A stretch of 64,000 bases of DNA from J029 sp964482495. Its GTDB lineage: Bacteria > Planctomycetota > UBA1135. The DNA lies in the NCBI GenBank assembly GCA_964482495.1, contig CAYZXS010000003.1, positions 62,001 through 126,000 of the forward strand, given 5' to 3'. Positions 23,690 to 32,035 of this stretch are shown here, one piece after another (the first letter of the stretch is position 1; every line of letters starts with the position of its first letter). The translations under genes and the position numbers were made by a program. Below the pieces are notes generated by a model. The model was given only the letters and a program-made list of their open reading frames with translations, was not told the origin of the DNA and made no database searches.

Positions 23690-25933
23690 TTGAATCGCCG
23701 CAATTCTCTTCCCGCGTCGCGTCGCGTCGTCACCCTTTTGCTGGCTTTCTCCGGCCTGGTCTTCCAGGCAGGATTCGCCCAGCAAGTGCCTCCTGGGTAC
23801 CTGGTCGTGGACGGATCGCTCAGCAACCCCTCGCCGCCGTACTTCGACAGCATCACGGCTGCGGTAGGGGTCGCCGCCGCTGGCGACATCATCCAGATCC
23901 GCCCGATGGCCGAGAGCGGCGCGCCGATCGGCTACTGCGAAGGCAATACGGGCGAGTCATTCCCGATCAACATCACCACCCCTGGCCTGACCATTCGGGG
24001 AATCGGTTCGGTTCCGCCGCTGATCTACTCCGAGGTTGGCGCCGACCTTTTTTCGGTGTCCGCGACCCTCCCCTCTGGGGGATTGTCGGCGCGCTTCGAG
24101 CGCCTTGACCTCCTCGGGTCCTCCGCTGCCTTCAACCTAACGGCGGACGGGGTCCTGATCCTCGACGTAGAACTCGATCAGCTTCGCTTCAGTCACAATC
24201 TCTATGGCGTGACCGGCCTTGCCCAGAATGGCGGGGATCTGCGGCTCGACACGGAGGATTGCTGGTTCTCGGACCTCCTCCCGACGATCGCGCCGGGCTA
24301 TGCCGGTCCGGCGTCACCGGTACCCCTTCATGGCGTCTCCCTCCTCGGGAAGGGGAATCAGACCACACAGGCGCATGGGACCGTCGGTGCGGAGTTCACC
24401 AACTTGAGGTCGCAAGGCGACTTCCCTGGGACGGAACTGAACCCTGGGTCCAGCCTGGTGCTCCTGAAGGTGGAACCTGGCGGGAATCCGCGCTTCCCTA
24501 CTCACACGCCAATTTCTTTTCCTGAGCCCGTGCCAACACTCATCGCCACATTCAATGGCGGTGATCTCGTCGGGCGGTCAAGCGAGAACTTCACGGTTCC
24601 GGGTGGCTGGAACCGAGGCATTTCGGTGATCTCAGAGGACCATCCACTGCCTTCGGGAGAAGGTGGCGTCAATTATCACTCCTATTTTATCGTGGATTTG
24701 AACGGGACAAAGGTGTCCCGATTCCTGTCAACCGGGATTTGGTGCCGCTCCGGCATTCAGAGCCAAGGCCGATTGAAGCTCAATGGCGGCACAGAGATAT
24801 CAAGAACCAGGTGGGCGATTGGCTCGTCCAACGGGAGCACAGGCAGCGGCACGGGAGTGTACCTTGAATCTGAGGAAACCTACTTGGGATTCAAGGCTGT
24901 GGATACCGCTATTCATCACAATGTCCTAGACGGCGTGATGGCGCATTGCAGGACGGTGAGCAACCGACTCGAGACCTTTGTGCCAATGGGGTTGTTCTTC
25001 CAAACCGAGAGGATTACTTCCTCTCACAACGGACGGCACGGCGTGAATTTGGTGGCTGGCGAAGAAGGTGTCGATGATCGAGGTGCGTTTGTCGGACTTT
25101 CGTTCTGGCTCGATCAGACCTCGACGTATTCGAATCAAACGCCCCAGATCCTGTTCCATTCGCCGGGCGCCTTCGGCCCACTGCAAGGCCTCGGCCTCAT
25201 CCATGAGTGTCTGATTCACCACAATGGTGGAAGTGGAATTCGGATGAAATCCGTGGATGGCATTGCAACGCGGGAGCCTTGGGTCATGGTGGGGACCAGA
25301 GTCCTCGATTGCTTTATCTGGGATAATCATCTGGAGGGTTTCCTCGCAGAATTAGGAGATGCTTCTCGGGCCTGGCTCGCATTCGTCCACGATACTTTCG
25401 CCGGGAATGGCGACGGGGCCGGCGCATCGATGGAGATCAACGCAAGCTCAGGGACTTTCTTGGGGTGGATCGAGATCGACCCTGCGAAGCCGGGGAGAGC
25501 AGAGTTCTACTCCTCTATTCGGAACTGTATCTTTCAGAGGAAGAGCACTGGGGAAGATCTGGGGGCAATCCTCGTTAGCCGCGGCCAGGACCACGGTTCG
25601 ATTTATATGTACCGGATCATTCTTTCCGCTCTTCGTTCCAAGACCAAGTATGACGAGAACCAAAATGGAAACGGTATGAGTAAGGACAATGCGTGGACTA
25701 ACGAAGTCACACCGTTCTTGCTCAGTGCCGGTTTCAACTGGGCCTCCTCGAGCTGGACTGATTTCCTTCTAGATGTAAACCAGAGCACGTTCCTCCAGTT
25801 CTTCTCTGACTCGGGGCCGATCGACCAGGTCAATGGCCTGGTCGAAGGATTGGTCGAGCTCGACAGGCAGGGCGATAGCCGGGACCCGGGTAATTGGTGG
25901 GATGGGAACAAGGGAGCCGACGAAGCGGATTAG
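23690..25933 (+). CDS. Secreted right-handed beta-helix protein, low GC
   Basis: A 747-residue exported protein. The signal peptide is RRVVTLLLAFSGLVFQAGFAQ. The next segment (VVDGSLSNPSPPYFDSITAA, then AAGDIIQIRP) is the typical opening of DUF1565/pectate-lyase-like beta-helix proteins. Long stretches of turns with recurring HN and NG residues continue to the end. No C-terminal module is present. The only start in frame is TTG 23690, directly after a TGA; an ATG at 23686 is in another frame, so a one-base indel or a true TTG start must be considered. GC is visibly below that of neighbours. The next gene starts 4 nt after its stop. Confidence 0.72.
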   Translation: MNRRNSLPASRRVVTLLLAFSGLVFQAGFAQQVPPGYLVVDGSLSNPSPPYFDSITAAVGVAAAGDIIQIRPMAESGAPIGYCEGNTGESFPINITTPGLTIRGIGSVPPLIYSEVGADLFSVSATLPSGGLSARFERLDLLGSSAAFNLTADGVLILDVELDQLRFSHNLYGVTGLAQNGGDLRLDTEDCWFSDLLPTIAPGYAGPASPVPLHGVSLLGKGNQTTQAHGTVGAEFTNLRSQGDFPGTELNPGSSLVLLKVEPGGNPRFPTHTPISFPEPVPTLIATFNGGDLVGRSSENFTVPGGWNRGISVISEDHPLPSGEGGVNYHSYFIVDLNGTKVSRFLSTGIWCRSGIQSQGRLKLNGGTEISRTRWAIGSSNGSTGSGTGVYLESEETYLGFKAVDTAIHHNVLDGVMAHCRTVSNRLETFVPMGLFFQTERITSSHNGRHGVNLVAGEEGVDDRGAFVGLSFWLDQTSTYSNQTPQILFHSPGAFGPLQGLGLIHECLIHHNGGSGIRMKSVDGIATREPWVMVGTRVLDCFIWDNHLEGFLAELGDASRAWLAFVHDTFAGNGDGAGASMEINASSGTFLGWIEIDPAKPGRAEFYSSIRNCIFQRKSTGEDLGAILVSRGQDHGSIYMYRIILSALRSKTKYDENQNGNGMSKDNAWTNEVTPFLLSAGFNWASSSWTDFLLDVNQSTFLQFFSDSGPIDQVNGLVEGLVELDRQGDSRDPGNWWDGNKGADEAD

Positions 25934-25937
25934 TGCC

Positions 25938-27686
25938 ATGTCTCGAAAGAGGACCTGCAGCCTTCTTGGACCGTTCCTCCTATTGCCTTGCCTGGCCAGC
26001 GTTGCTTCTGCGCAAGATTGGGTTGTAAAGGAGTCCTTCGGAGAGCCAGCTTCCTTCCTTGGCACTTCCTACTATCGTTCAGCTTGGGGGAGTCCACTCG
26101 GGGATTTGAATCAAGATGGTTTCTTGGACCTGCAGTGGGCGGACCAGTGGGTGGATTCGAACCTACGGCTGGTAGATGGTTTTCGAATTGTGTCCGGGAA
26201 CGGAGCATTGCATCCTGTTGGACTGGACTACCTCAATGGGACAGGGAAGCCAATCCTCTGGCGACAGGGGAGTTGTCTCTTGCGATGGCCGACCGATGAC
26301 GTGCTCGCTGTGGCGGACAACGCTAGCGGCGTCAGCCAAGTTCGACTGGTCTCGGTCTCGCAGAAGACGCCGATCGGCTCGATCTTGCTTCCGCCATCTC
26401 CTGGGGCAGGTCTACCTGCTCCCTTCCAGTTCGACGCAGTACTTCCAACTGGAGATGTGAACGGAGACTCTTGTGATGACCTCCTGTGTCAACTCAGGGC
26501 CTACGACCCTGTTTCTGGGACGAACTATGCGGTGTTGGGCGTGGTCTCCGGTGCGACATCGAATTTCTCATGGCTGAAGTATCTTCCCGCCATTCAGCGG
26601 CCGTACTTATTTCATGCGGGCTTCTTTCCTGATCTTTGGCCCGACCTGAATGGAGATGCTGTTCCCGATTTCTTCTTCCTGTCAGGCGATTCTGCGGACT
26701 CTGAGTTCTTCGCCATCTCTGGCACAGATGGCCAATTGCTGTGGTCCCTTCCTGGTTTGGGGCCGCAGGTGACGGATTGGACGCAAACCCAGGATCTGAC
26801 CGGAGATGGCGTCAGGGATGTTCTCATCCTTTCCATCATCGACTGGCTGAGTCCTCCACCACCGCAAAGGGACCCTGGGTTCGTTGCTCTGATCGATGGA
26901 TCCACTGGCGCTCTTGTTTGGATCAACCGGTATGGACATCTCCTTCCCTGGCTCAACGACCCTCATGACCAACGGATGGCCGTTGGTGTGATGCTCTCGG
27001 GGAGTGGTGACCACGATGGTGACGGTCATCCCGACGTCCTACTTACGATGGAGGAGTACCGAGCATGGGGGCACCACCCCTACTATTCTGTTTGGGTCTT
27101 CTCTGGGAGTGATGGTGCGTTCATCGGTCGAGAATTCACTGCTCTTACCTTGGACCCTTGGGAGAGTTCTCCCTTGCAGGGGAATGGCTACTTCACCGAT
27201 GGGCTTCTCCATGCCTTTCAGGATCAGGACCGGAATGGGTGGCCCGAACTCTCGGTCGTCGTCGACGTCAACCCCGCCTATCCTGGATCTCGTGGTTCTG
27301 TTTGGCTAGAGCGGCGCAGCCTGGAGGTTGACGCCAGCAACCCCATCGGCCAGATCGCGCCTTTTCGTCTCCACCTACCGGGAGCCCCAAGCCGTCCCTT
27401 CCGGCTGCTCCTGAGCCAAGGCTTCGACTCGAATGGCGGATCGCTCCATCTCGGCCCCTGGGACACGAAGCTGGTGCAGGACGCTGTCATGGCCGCGGCC
27501 TTCAACGCGCCAGGGCTCTCTGGCGCCTTGGATCCAACCGGAAAGGCCGCCGGCGCCTTCTTCATCCCGGCGGACCCGTCCCTGGTCGGCCAGACCTTCT
27601 ACGCTCGAGCGATCGTAGAGGATCCTGGTTCTCCCGGCGGAGTGTGGACCATGAGCTCCCTGGCCTGGACCCAGGTGACGCCGTAG
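25938..27686 (+). CDS. Secreted FG-GAP-like protein with type-1 C-terminal module, low GC
   Basis: A 582-residue exported protein. ATG 25938 starts the signal peptide MSRKRTCSLLGPFLLLPCLA (cleavage after VASAQ). Degenerate FG-GAP loops are visible: DLNQDGFLD, DVNGDSCDD, DLNGDAVPD, DLTGDGVRD, DHDGDGHPD and DQDRNGWPE, so a beta-propeller is likely. Residues about 469-582 are the type-1 C-terminal module (FRLLLSQGF, LVGQTFYARAIV, ending LAWTQVTP). Like its upstream partner it is clearly lower in GC than neighbours, although GC climbs back toward the chromosomal level in the C-terminal module. It is co-directional with and 4 nt from the beta-helix gene, so the pair probably forms one unit. Confidence 0.75.
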   Translation: MSRKRTCSLLGPFLLLPCLASVASAQDWVVKESFGEPASFLGTSYYRSAWGSPLGDLNQDGFLDLQWADQWVDSNLRLVDGFRIVSGNGALHPVGLDYLNGTGKPILWRQGSCLLRWPTDDVLAVADNASGVSQVRLVSVSQKTPIGSILLPPSPGAGLPAPFQFDAVLPTGDVNGDSCDDLLCQLRAYDPVSGTNYAVLGVVSGATSNFSWLKYLPAIQRPYLFHAGFFPDLWPDLNGDAVPDFFFLSGDSADSEFFAISGTDGQLLWSLPGLGPQVTDWTQTQDLTGDGVRDVLILSIIDWLSPPPPQRDPGFVALIDGSTGALVWINRYGHLLPWLNDPHDQRMAVGVMLSGSGDHDGDGHPDVLLTMEEYRAWGHHPYYSVWVFSGSDGAFIGREFTALTLDPWESSPLQGNGYFTDGLLHAFQDQDRNGWPELSVVVDVNPAYPGSRGSVWLERRSLEVDASNPIGQIAPFRLHLPGAPSRPFRLLLSQGFDSNGGSLHLGPWDTKLVQDAVMAAAFNAPGLSGALDPTGKAAGAFFIPADPSLVGQTFYARAIVEDPGSPGGVWTMSSLAWTQVTP

Positions 27687-27716
27687 GGCCATTCCGACAT
27701 CCCCGCGGGGGCGCGC

Positions 27717-29906
27717 TCAGCCGCGGAAGCTCCCGCCCGACTCCGCCAGCTCCTCGATCAGCTTGGCCGGCGTGAACTTCTCCACCCCGCCCTCGCGGCC
27801 GGCGACGTCCATCTCGGCGATCTTGCGCAGCTTGTCGCGGATGACGCCGAGGCCCTCGCCGTCGGCGTAGCGCATCAGGCCGCCGCGGAAGGGGGCGAAG
27901 CCGGTGCCGAAGACGGTGGCCAGGTCGAGCATCTCGGCGTTCTCGACCACGTCCTCCTCCAGGCAGCGGGCGGCCTCGTTGACCATCGACAGCACCAGGC
28001 GGTCGACGATCTGCTGGTCGCTGTACTGCGCCGCCGGACCGTCGCCCTGGAACTGCTTCAGGTCCTCCGAGATCACCGGCTTGACCTTGCGGTCCTTCGA
28101 GTGCTTGTAGAAGCCGTGGCCGGTCTTCTTGCCCAGCCGGTCCGGGCCCATCAACGCCGCCACCTTGGTCGAGGGCGTCATGCGCACGCCGTAGGCCTCG
28201 TGCAGCGACTGCGCGGCGTGGCTGGCGATGTCCAGGCCGACCTCGTCGAGCAGGATGAAGGGCCCCATCGGCATGCCGAAGTCGAGCATGGCCTTGTCGA
28301 CCTTGACCGGGTCGGCGCCGTCCTCGAACAGCCGGATGGCCTCGTCCAGGTAGGGGCCGAGCAGGCGGTTGACCAGGAAGCCGGCGACGTCGGCGACGAC
28401 CACCGGGGTCTTGCCCATGCGCACCGCCAACGCGGCGATCTCGGTGACGGCGGCCTCGCTGGTCTGCGCGCCGCGGATCACCTCGACCAGCGGCATCTTC
28501 TTCACCGGGTTGAAGAAGTGCATGCCGACCACGCGCTCGGGGTGCGGCAGGCCGTCGGCGATCGCGGTCACGGACAGCGAGGAGGTGTTGGTCGCCAGCA
28601 GGCAGTCCGGGCCGACCTGCTCGGCGATGCCGGCGAAGACCTTCTGCTTGACGTCGAGCCGCTCGGCCACCGCCTCGAGCACGATCTGGCAGCCGCCGAA
28701 GCCGCGCGAGAGGTCGGTGGTGGTGTCGAGCCGGTCGCCGGCGGCCATGGCCTCGCTCTTGGTCATGCGCCGCTTGCGCTTCTTCTTGTCGACGTCGGCG
28801 CGGTGCTGCAGCAGCGCGGCGTCGTTGGCCTCGGCCGACAGATCGCCGAGGCGCGTCTGCAGGCCCTTCTCGGCCATCGACGAGGCGATCGCGCCGCCCA
28901 TGACGCCGGCGCCGATCACGGCGCCGCGGTCGAAGCGGCGCGGCTCGAAGCCGTCCTTGCCCTTGCCGAGCTTCTTGGCGGCCTCCGAGCCCTTGAAGAT
29001 CGAGATCAGGCTCTTGCAGACGTCGCCGGCGGCCAGCTCGGCGATGGCGCGGGCCTCCACGCCCGGCGCCCGCGACATCGAGGTCCGCGCCGAGGCGGCG
29101 ATGATGTCGATGGCCCGCAGCACGGCCGGATAGTGGCCGCGGGTCTTGGCCATGACCATCTTGCGCGCCTGGCTGGCGATCACCATGGTCGCGAGCGGGT
29201 TCTTGTCGACCGCCCAGGACTTCCAGCCGCGCTCCTTGGTCTTGGCCTTGGCCCGGCCCATGGCCAGGTCGGAGGCGACCCGCAGGAGGTACTCCGGCTT
29301 GGTCAGCCGGTCGACGAAGCCCTTCTTCCAGGCCGGCTTGGCCGGGTAGAGCTTGCCGCCGAGGATCGCCTGCATCGCCGCCGGCACGCCGACGCGCCGC
29401 GGCAGGCGGTGGCAGCCGCCCCAGCCCGGGATGATGCCGAGCATGGTCTCGGGCAGGCCGACGCGGGTCTTCTTGTGCTCGGCGGCGACGATCAAGTCGC
29501 AGCTCATCGACATCTCGAAGGCGCCGCCCGGCACCGGCCCGCCGATGGCGGCGACGGTGCGCGGCTTGAGCTTCTCGATGCGGAAGAACAAATCGTGCAC
29601 CGCGAGCACGATCTTCTCCAGCGCGGCCTTGTCGGTGATGGCGCCGATGGCGTCGACGTCGGCGCCGGCGGCGAACTGCAGCGGCTCGCGGCCGGCGATC
29701 ACCACGCCGCGCAGGCTGCTGTCGGTCTCGACCTCGCCGAGGGCGGCGTCGAGGTCGCGGAGCAGCGGCGCGTCGAGCACCGCTAGGCTGCGGTGCGGCG
29801 GGTCGAGCACGATCACCGCCAGGCCCTCCTCGGGCCGCTCCAGGCGCACGCAGGCGCCGGGCTCGGGGCAGTCGGGGGGGAGGGGGAGTCCTTCGAGGTC
29901 GATCAT
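27717..29906 (-). CDS. fadJ: Fatty-acid oxidation multifunctional protein: enoyl-CoA hydratase / 3-hydroxyacyl-CoA dehydrogenase
   Basis: A 729-residue two-domain enzyme catalysing the second and third steps of beta-oxidation. The N-terminal crotonase domain (about 15-200) shows AAGADVDAI, GGPVPGGAFEMSMSCDL and GLPETMLGIIPGWGG, with oxyanion-hole glycines and two glutamates. The NAD-binding domain begins near 325 with GAVIGAGVMGGAIA, and NTSSLSVT, HFFNPVKKMPLVEVI and the C-terminal 3HCDH segments follow. It overlaps the thiolase stop by one base (TGATG), so the two subunits are made together, as in FadAB/FadIJ. Regulation probably lies in the divergent region upstream of the thiolase. FadB and FadJ cannot be told apart with certainty here. 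Confidence 0.92.
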   Translation of the reverse strand: MIDLEGLPLPPDCPEPGACVRLERPEEGLAVIVLDPPHRSLAVLDAPLLRDLDAALGEVETDSSLRGVVIAGREPLQFAAGADVDAIGAITDKAALEKIVLAVHDLFFRIEKLKPRTVAAIGGPVPGGAFEMSMSCDLIVAAEHKKTRVGLPETMLGIIPGWGGCHRLPRRVGVPAAMQAILGGKLYPAKPAWKKGFVDRLTKPEYLLRVASDLAMGRAKAKTKERGWKSWAVDKNPLATMVIASQARKMVMAKTRGHYPAVLRAIDIIAASARTSMSRAPGVEARAIAELAAGDVCKSLISIFKGSEAAKKLGKGKDGFEPRRFDRGAVIGAGVMGGAIASSMAEKGLQTRLGDLSAEANDAALLQHRADVDKKKRKRRMTKSEAMAAGDRLDTTTDLSRGFGGCQIVLEAVAERLDVKQKVFAGIAEQVGPDCLLATNTSSLSVTAIADGLPHPERVVGMHFFNPVKKMPLVEVIRGAQTSEAAVTEIAALAVRMGKTPVVVADVAGFLVNRLLGPYLDEAIRLFEDGADPVKVDKAMLDFGMPMGPFILLDEVGLDIASHAAQSLHEAYGVRMTPSTKVAALMGPDRLGKKTGHGFYKHSKDRKVKPVISEDLKQFQGDGPAAQYSDQQIVDRLVLSMVNEAARCLEEDVVENAEMLDLATVFGTGFAPFRGGLMRYADGEGLGVIRDKLRKIAEMDVAGREGGVEKFTPAKLIEELAESGGSFRG

Positions 29907-31228
29907 CAGCTCATCCTCTCCAGCACCACGGCGCCGCCTTGGCCGCCGCCGATGCACAGGGTCGCGAGGGCGAGTTCGTGGTCGCCGTGGCGCAGCTCGT
30001 GCGCCGCGGTCAGCAGCAGGCGTGAGCCGGTCGCCCCGACCGGGTGGCCGAGGGCGATGGCGCCGCCGTTGACGTTCAGCTTGTCGTCGGGCAGCTCGCC
30101 CATGGCCTGGTCGCGGCCGAGGTGCTGCTTGGCGTAGTCGGCGCTGGCGAAGGCCCGCTGGCAGGCCATGACCTGCACCGCGAAGGCTTCGTTGAGCTCG
30201 ACCACGCCCATGTCGCCGAGGCTGCAGCCGGCCGAATCCAGCGCCTTGGCGCTGGCCGAGACCGGGCCGATGCCCATACGCGAGGGGTCGCAGCCGCTCC
30301 AGGCCCAGCTGCGGATGCGCGCTAGCGGCTCCAAGCCGTCGGCCTCGGCGCGCTCCTCGGTGGTGATCAACAAGGCCGCGGCGCCGTCGGTGATGCCGCA
30401 GGCGTTGCCGACCGTGACCACGCCGTCCGGCTTCTCGAAGTAGGGGCGCAGCTTGCCGAGCGCCTCGAGGGTCTGGTCCTCGCGCACGGCGTCGTCGTGG
30501 TCGAGCGCCCGGGCGCCCTTCTTGGCGCCGATGCCGAGGTGGGGCAGGATCTCCTGCGCCAGCCGGCCGCTGGCCTTGGCCGCGGCGGCGCGCTGGTGGC
30601 TGCGCAGGGCGAAGGCGTCGGCCTCCTCGCGGGTGATGCCGAAGTCGCGCGCCAGGTTCTCGGCGGTGCTGCCCATGATCAGGCCGCTGACCGGGTCGGT
30701 CAGGCCCTCCATGAGCGCGATCCGCGGCTTGAGCCAGCCGGGCCGGAACTTCAGGAACAGCCCGAGCCGCTGCCCGAGGGTCTTCGCCTTCATCATGTTG
30801 GCGAAGAAGCCGGTCATCTTGTGGCCGAAGACCAGCGGGTAGCTGCTCATGACCTCGACGCCGACGGTCAGGTAGGCGTCGCCGAGGCCGGCGCGGATGT
30901 TGGTGATGGCGGAGGTCACCGCCTCGATGCCGCTGGCGCAGTTGCGCGCCACGGTGCGGCCTGGCACGGCTTCCGGCACCCCGGCCCGCAGGCCGATGAC
31001 GCGGCCGATGTTGGCCTGGTCGAAGGGCTGGCCGACGCAGCCGGCGACGACCTCGTCGAGCGAGGCCGGGTCGACGCCCGTGCGCGCGAGCAGCTCGCGC
31101 GTGACGTGGGCGCCGAGGTGGCCGGCGTCCTCTCTCGCGTAGGCGACGCCGGCGCGCGCCCAAGGGGAGCGCAGTCCAGCGGCCAGCACGATCGGGGGGC
31201 CGTCCTGGTGGAGGGCTTGTTGAACCAT
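29906..31228 (-). CDS. fadI: Acetyl-CoA acyltransferase (beta-ketothiolase)
   Basis: A 440-residue thiolase that cleaves 3-ketoacyl-CoA to acetyl-CoA and a shortened acyl-CoA. The nucleophilic cysteine lies in RNCASGIEA (about C98), the catalytic histidine in GGAIALGHPVGATGSR and the second cysteine in CIGGGQGGA. The 440-residue length and the loop after the nucleophile (KMTGFFANMMKAK) fit FadI/HADHB more than the shorter FadA. A ribosome site AAGGA lies 5 nt before the ATG. It is the first gene of the operon with fadJ, and a TTGACA-N18-TAAGCT promoter overlaps the repeated 10-mers upstream. Confidence 0.92.
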   Translation of the reverse strand: MVQQALHQDGPPIVLAAGLRSPWARAGVAYAREDAGHLGAHVTRELLARTGVDPASLDEVVAGCVGQPFDQANIGRVIGLRAGVPEAVPGRTVARNCASGIEAVTSAITNIRAGLGDAYLTVGVEVMSSYPLVFGHKMTGFFANMMKAKTLGQRLGLFLKFRPGWLKPRIALMEGLTDPVSGLIMGSTAENLARDFGITREEADAFALRSHQRAAAAKASGRLAQEILPHLGIGAKKGARALDHDDAVREDQTLEALGKLRPYFEKPDGVVTVGNACGITDGAAALLITTEERAEADGLEPLARIRSWAWSGCDPSRMGIGPVSASAKALDSAGCSLGDMGVVELNEAFAVQVMACQRAFASADYAKQHLGRDQAMGELPDDKLNVNGGAIALGHPVGATGSRLLLTAAHELRHGDHELALATLCIGGGQGGAVVLERMS

Positions 31229-31247
31229 CGTCCTTGTGGAATGGAGC

Positions 31248-31349
31248 TTAACGCTGTAAAGTTAACGCTGTCAACCTGAAACCCTCGTCCGAGGGCCCCT
31301 TCAGACTCTTTCCTTCGGCCCGACCCCGCCCCAGCCTGAACAGCGTTAA
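31248..31349. promoter_or_regulatory. Divergent control region with three TTAACGCTGT copies
   Basis: The 10-mer TTAACGCTGT occurs at 31248-31257 and 31262-31271 in direct orientation (14-bp period) and as its exact reverse complement at 31340-31349. On the minus strand TTGACA and TAAGCT, 18 bp apart, form a promoter for fadI within the first two copies. The third copy lies 38 bp before the tetR start. The TetR-family protein at 31388 is the obvious candidate ligand, which would allow it to control both directions. Confidence 0.7.
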
Positions 31350-31387
31350 GGGCCCTGGCGCCGGATGGACGATGAATCCAATCAGGC

Positions 31388-32035
31388 ATGCCGCGACCCG
31401 CCAGCACCGAGCTCCGCCGCGCGATCCTCGACGAGGCTCGCCGCGTGCTGGTCGAGCGCGGCTACACCGGGCTGTCGATGCGCCCGATCGCCCGGGAGGT
31501 CGGATGCACCGCGACCAGCATCTACCTCTACTTCGAGAACAAGGACGCCCTGATCCACGCCCTGATCGACGAGGGCATGGAGCTGTTGCACGAGCGGCTG
31601 GACACCGCCGCGGCCGGCGACGACGCGCCGCGGGTCCGCATGGACCGGCTGGCGCGCGCCTACCTCGCCTTCGGGCTCGAGAACCCGGAGTACTACGAGA
31701 TCATGTTCATGCTCCACCCGGAGCGCATGGAGCGGTACCCCGCCGACCGCTACCGCAAGGCCCGGCGCAACCTGGAGATGTTCCACGACGAGATGGTCGC
31801 CGCCCTCGGGCCCGGGGGCGTGGACGGCCGGGACACCAAGACCGAGTCGACCCTGGTCTGGACCTCGCTGCACGGCACCGTGTCGCTGCTGATCGCCCAC
31901 CGCGTGGACGTCAGCATCGACCGGCAGGCGTTGATCGACGCCGCCGTGCGCCAGGCCCTGCGCTGGCTCGAGGAACCGATCAGCGCGGCCGCGCGGCCGC
32001 CCGAGAACGATGCTGCAAGGAACGGAAACCGCTGA
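31388..32035 (+). CDS. TetR/AcrR-family transcriptional regulator
   Basis: A 215-residue one-domain-plus-HTH repressor. The helix-turn-helix covers about 25-50 (GLSMRPIAREVGCTATSIYL, then YFENKDALIHALI). The remainder is helical ligand-binding domain with the WxxLHG-type stretch VWTSLHGTVSLLIAHR, as in the WHG-domain TetR group. It is divergent from fadIJ and overlaps fadE by 26 bp, so it probably senses acyl-CoA or a related ligand and controls beta-oxidation; this is inference from position. Three copies of a 10-mer in the upstream region are candidate binding sites. Confidence 0.88.
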   Translation: MPRPASTELRRAILDEARRVLVERGYTGLSMRPIAREVGCTATSIYLYFENKDALIHALIDEGMELLHERLDTAAAGDDAPRVRMDRLARAYLAFGLENPEYYEIMFMLHPERMERYPADRYRKARRNLEMFHDEMVAALGPGGVDGRDTKTESTLVWTSLHGTVSLLIAHRVDVSIDRQALIDAAVRQALRWLEEPISAAARPPENDAARNGNR

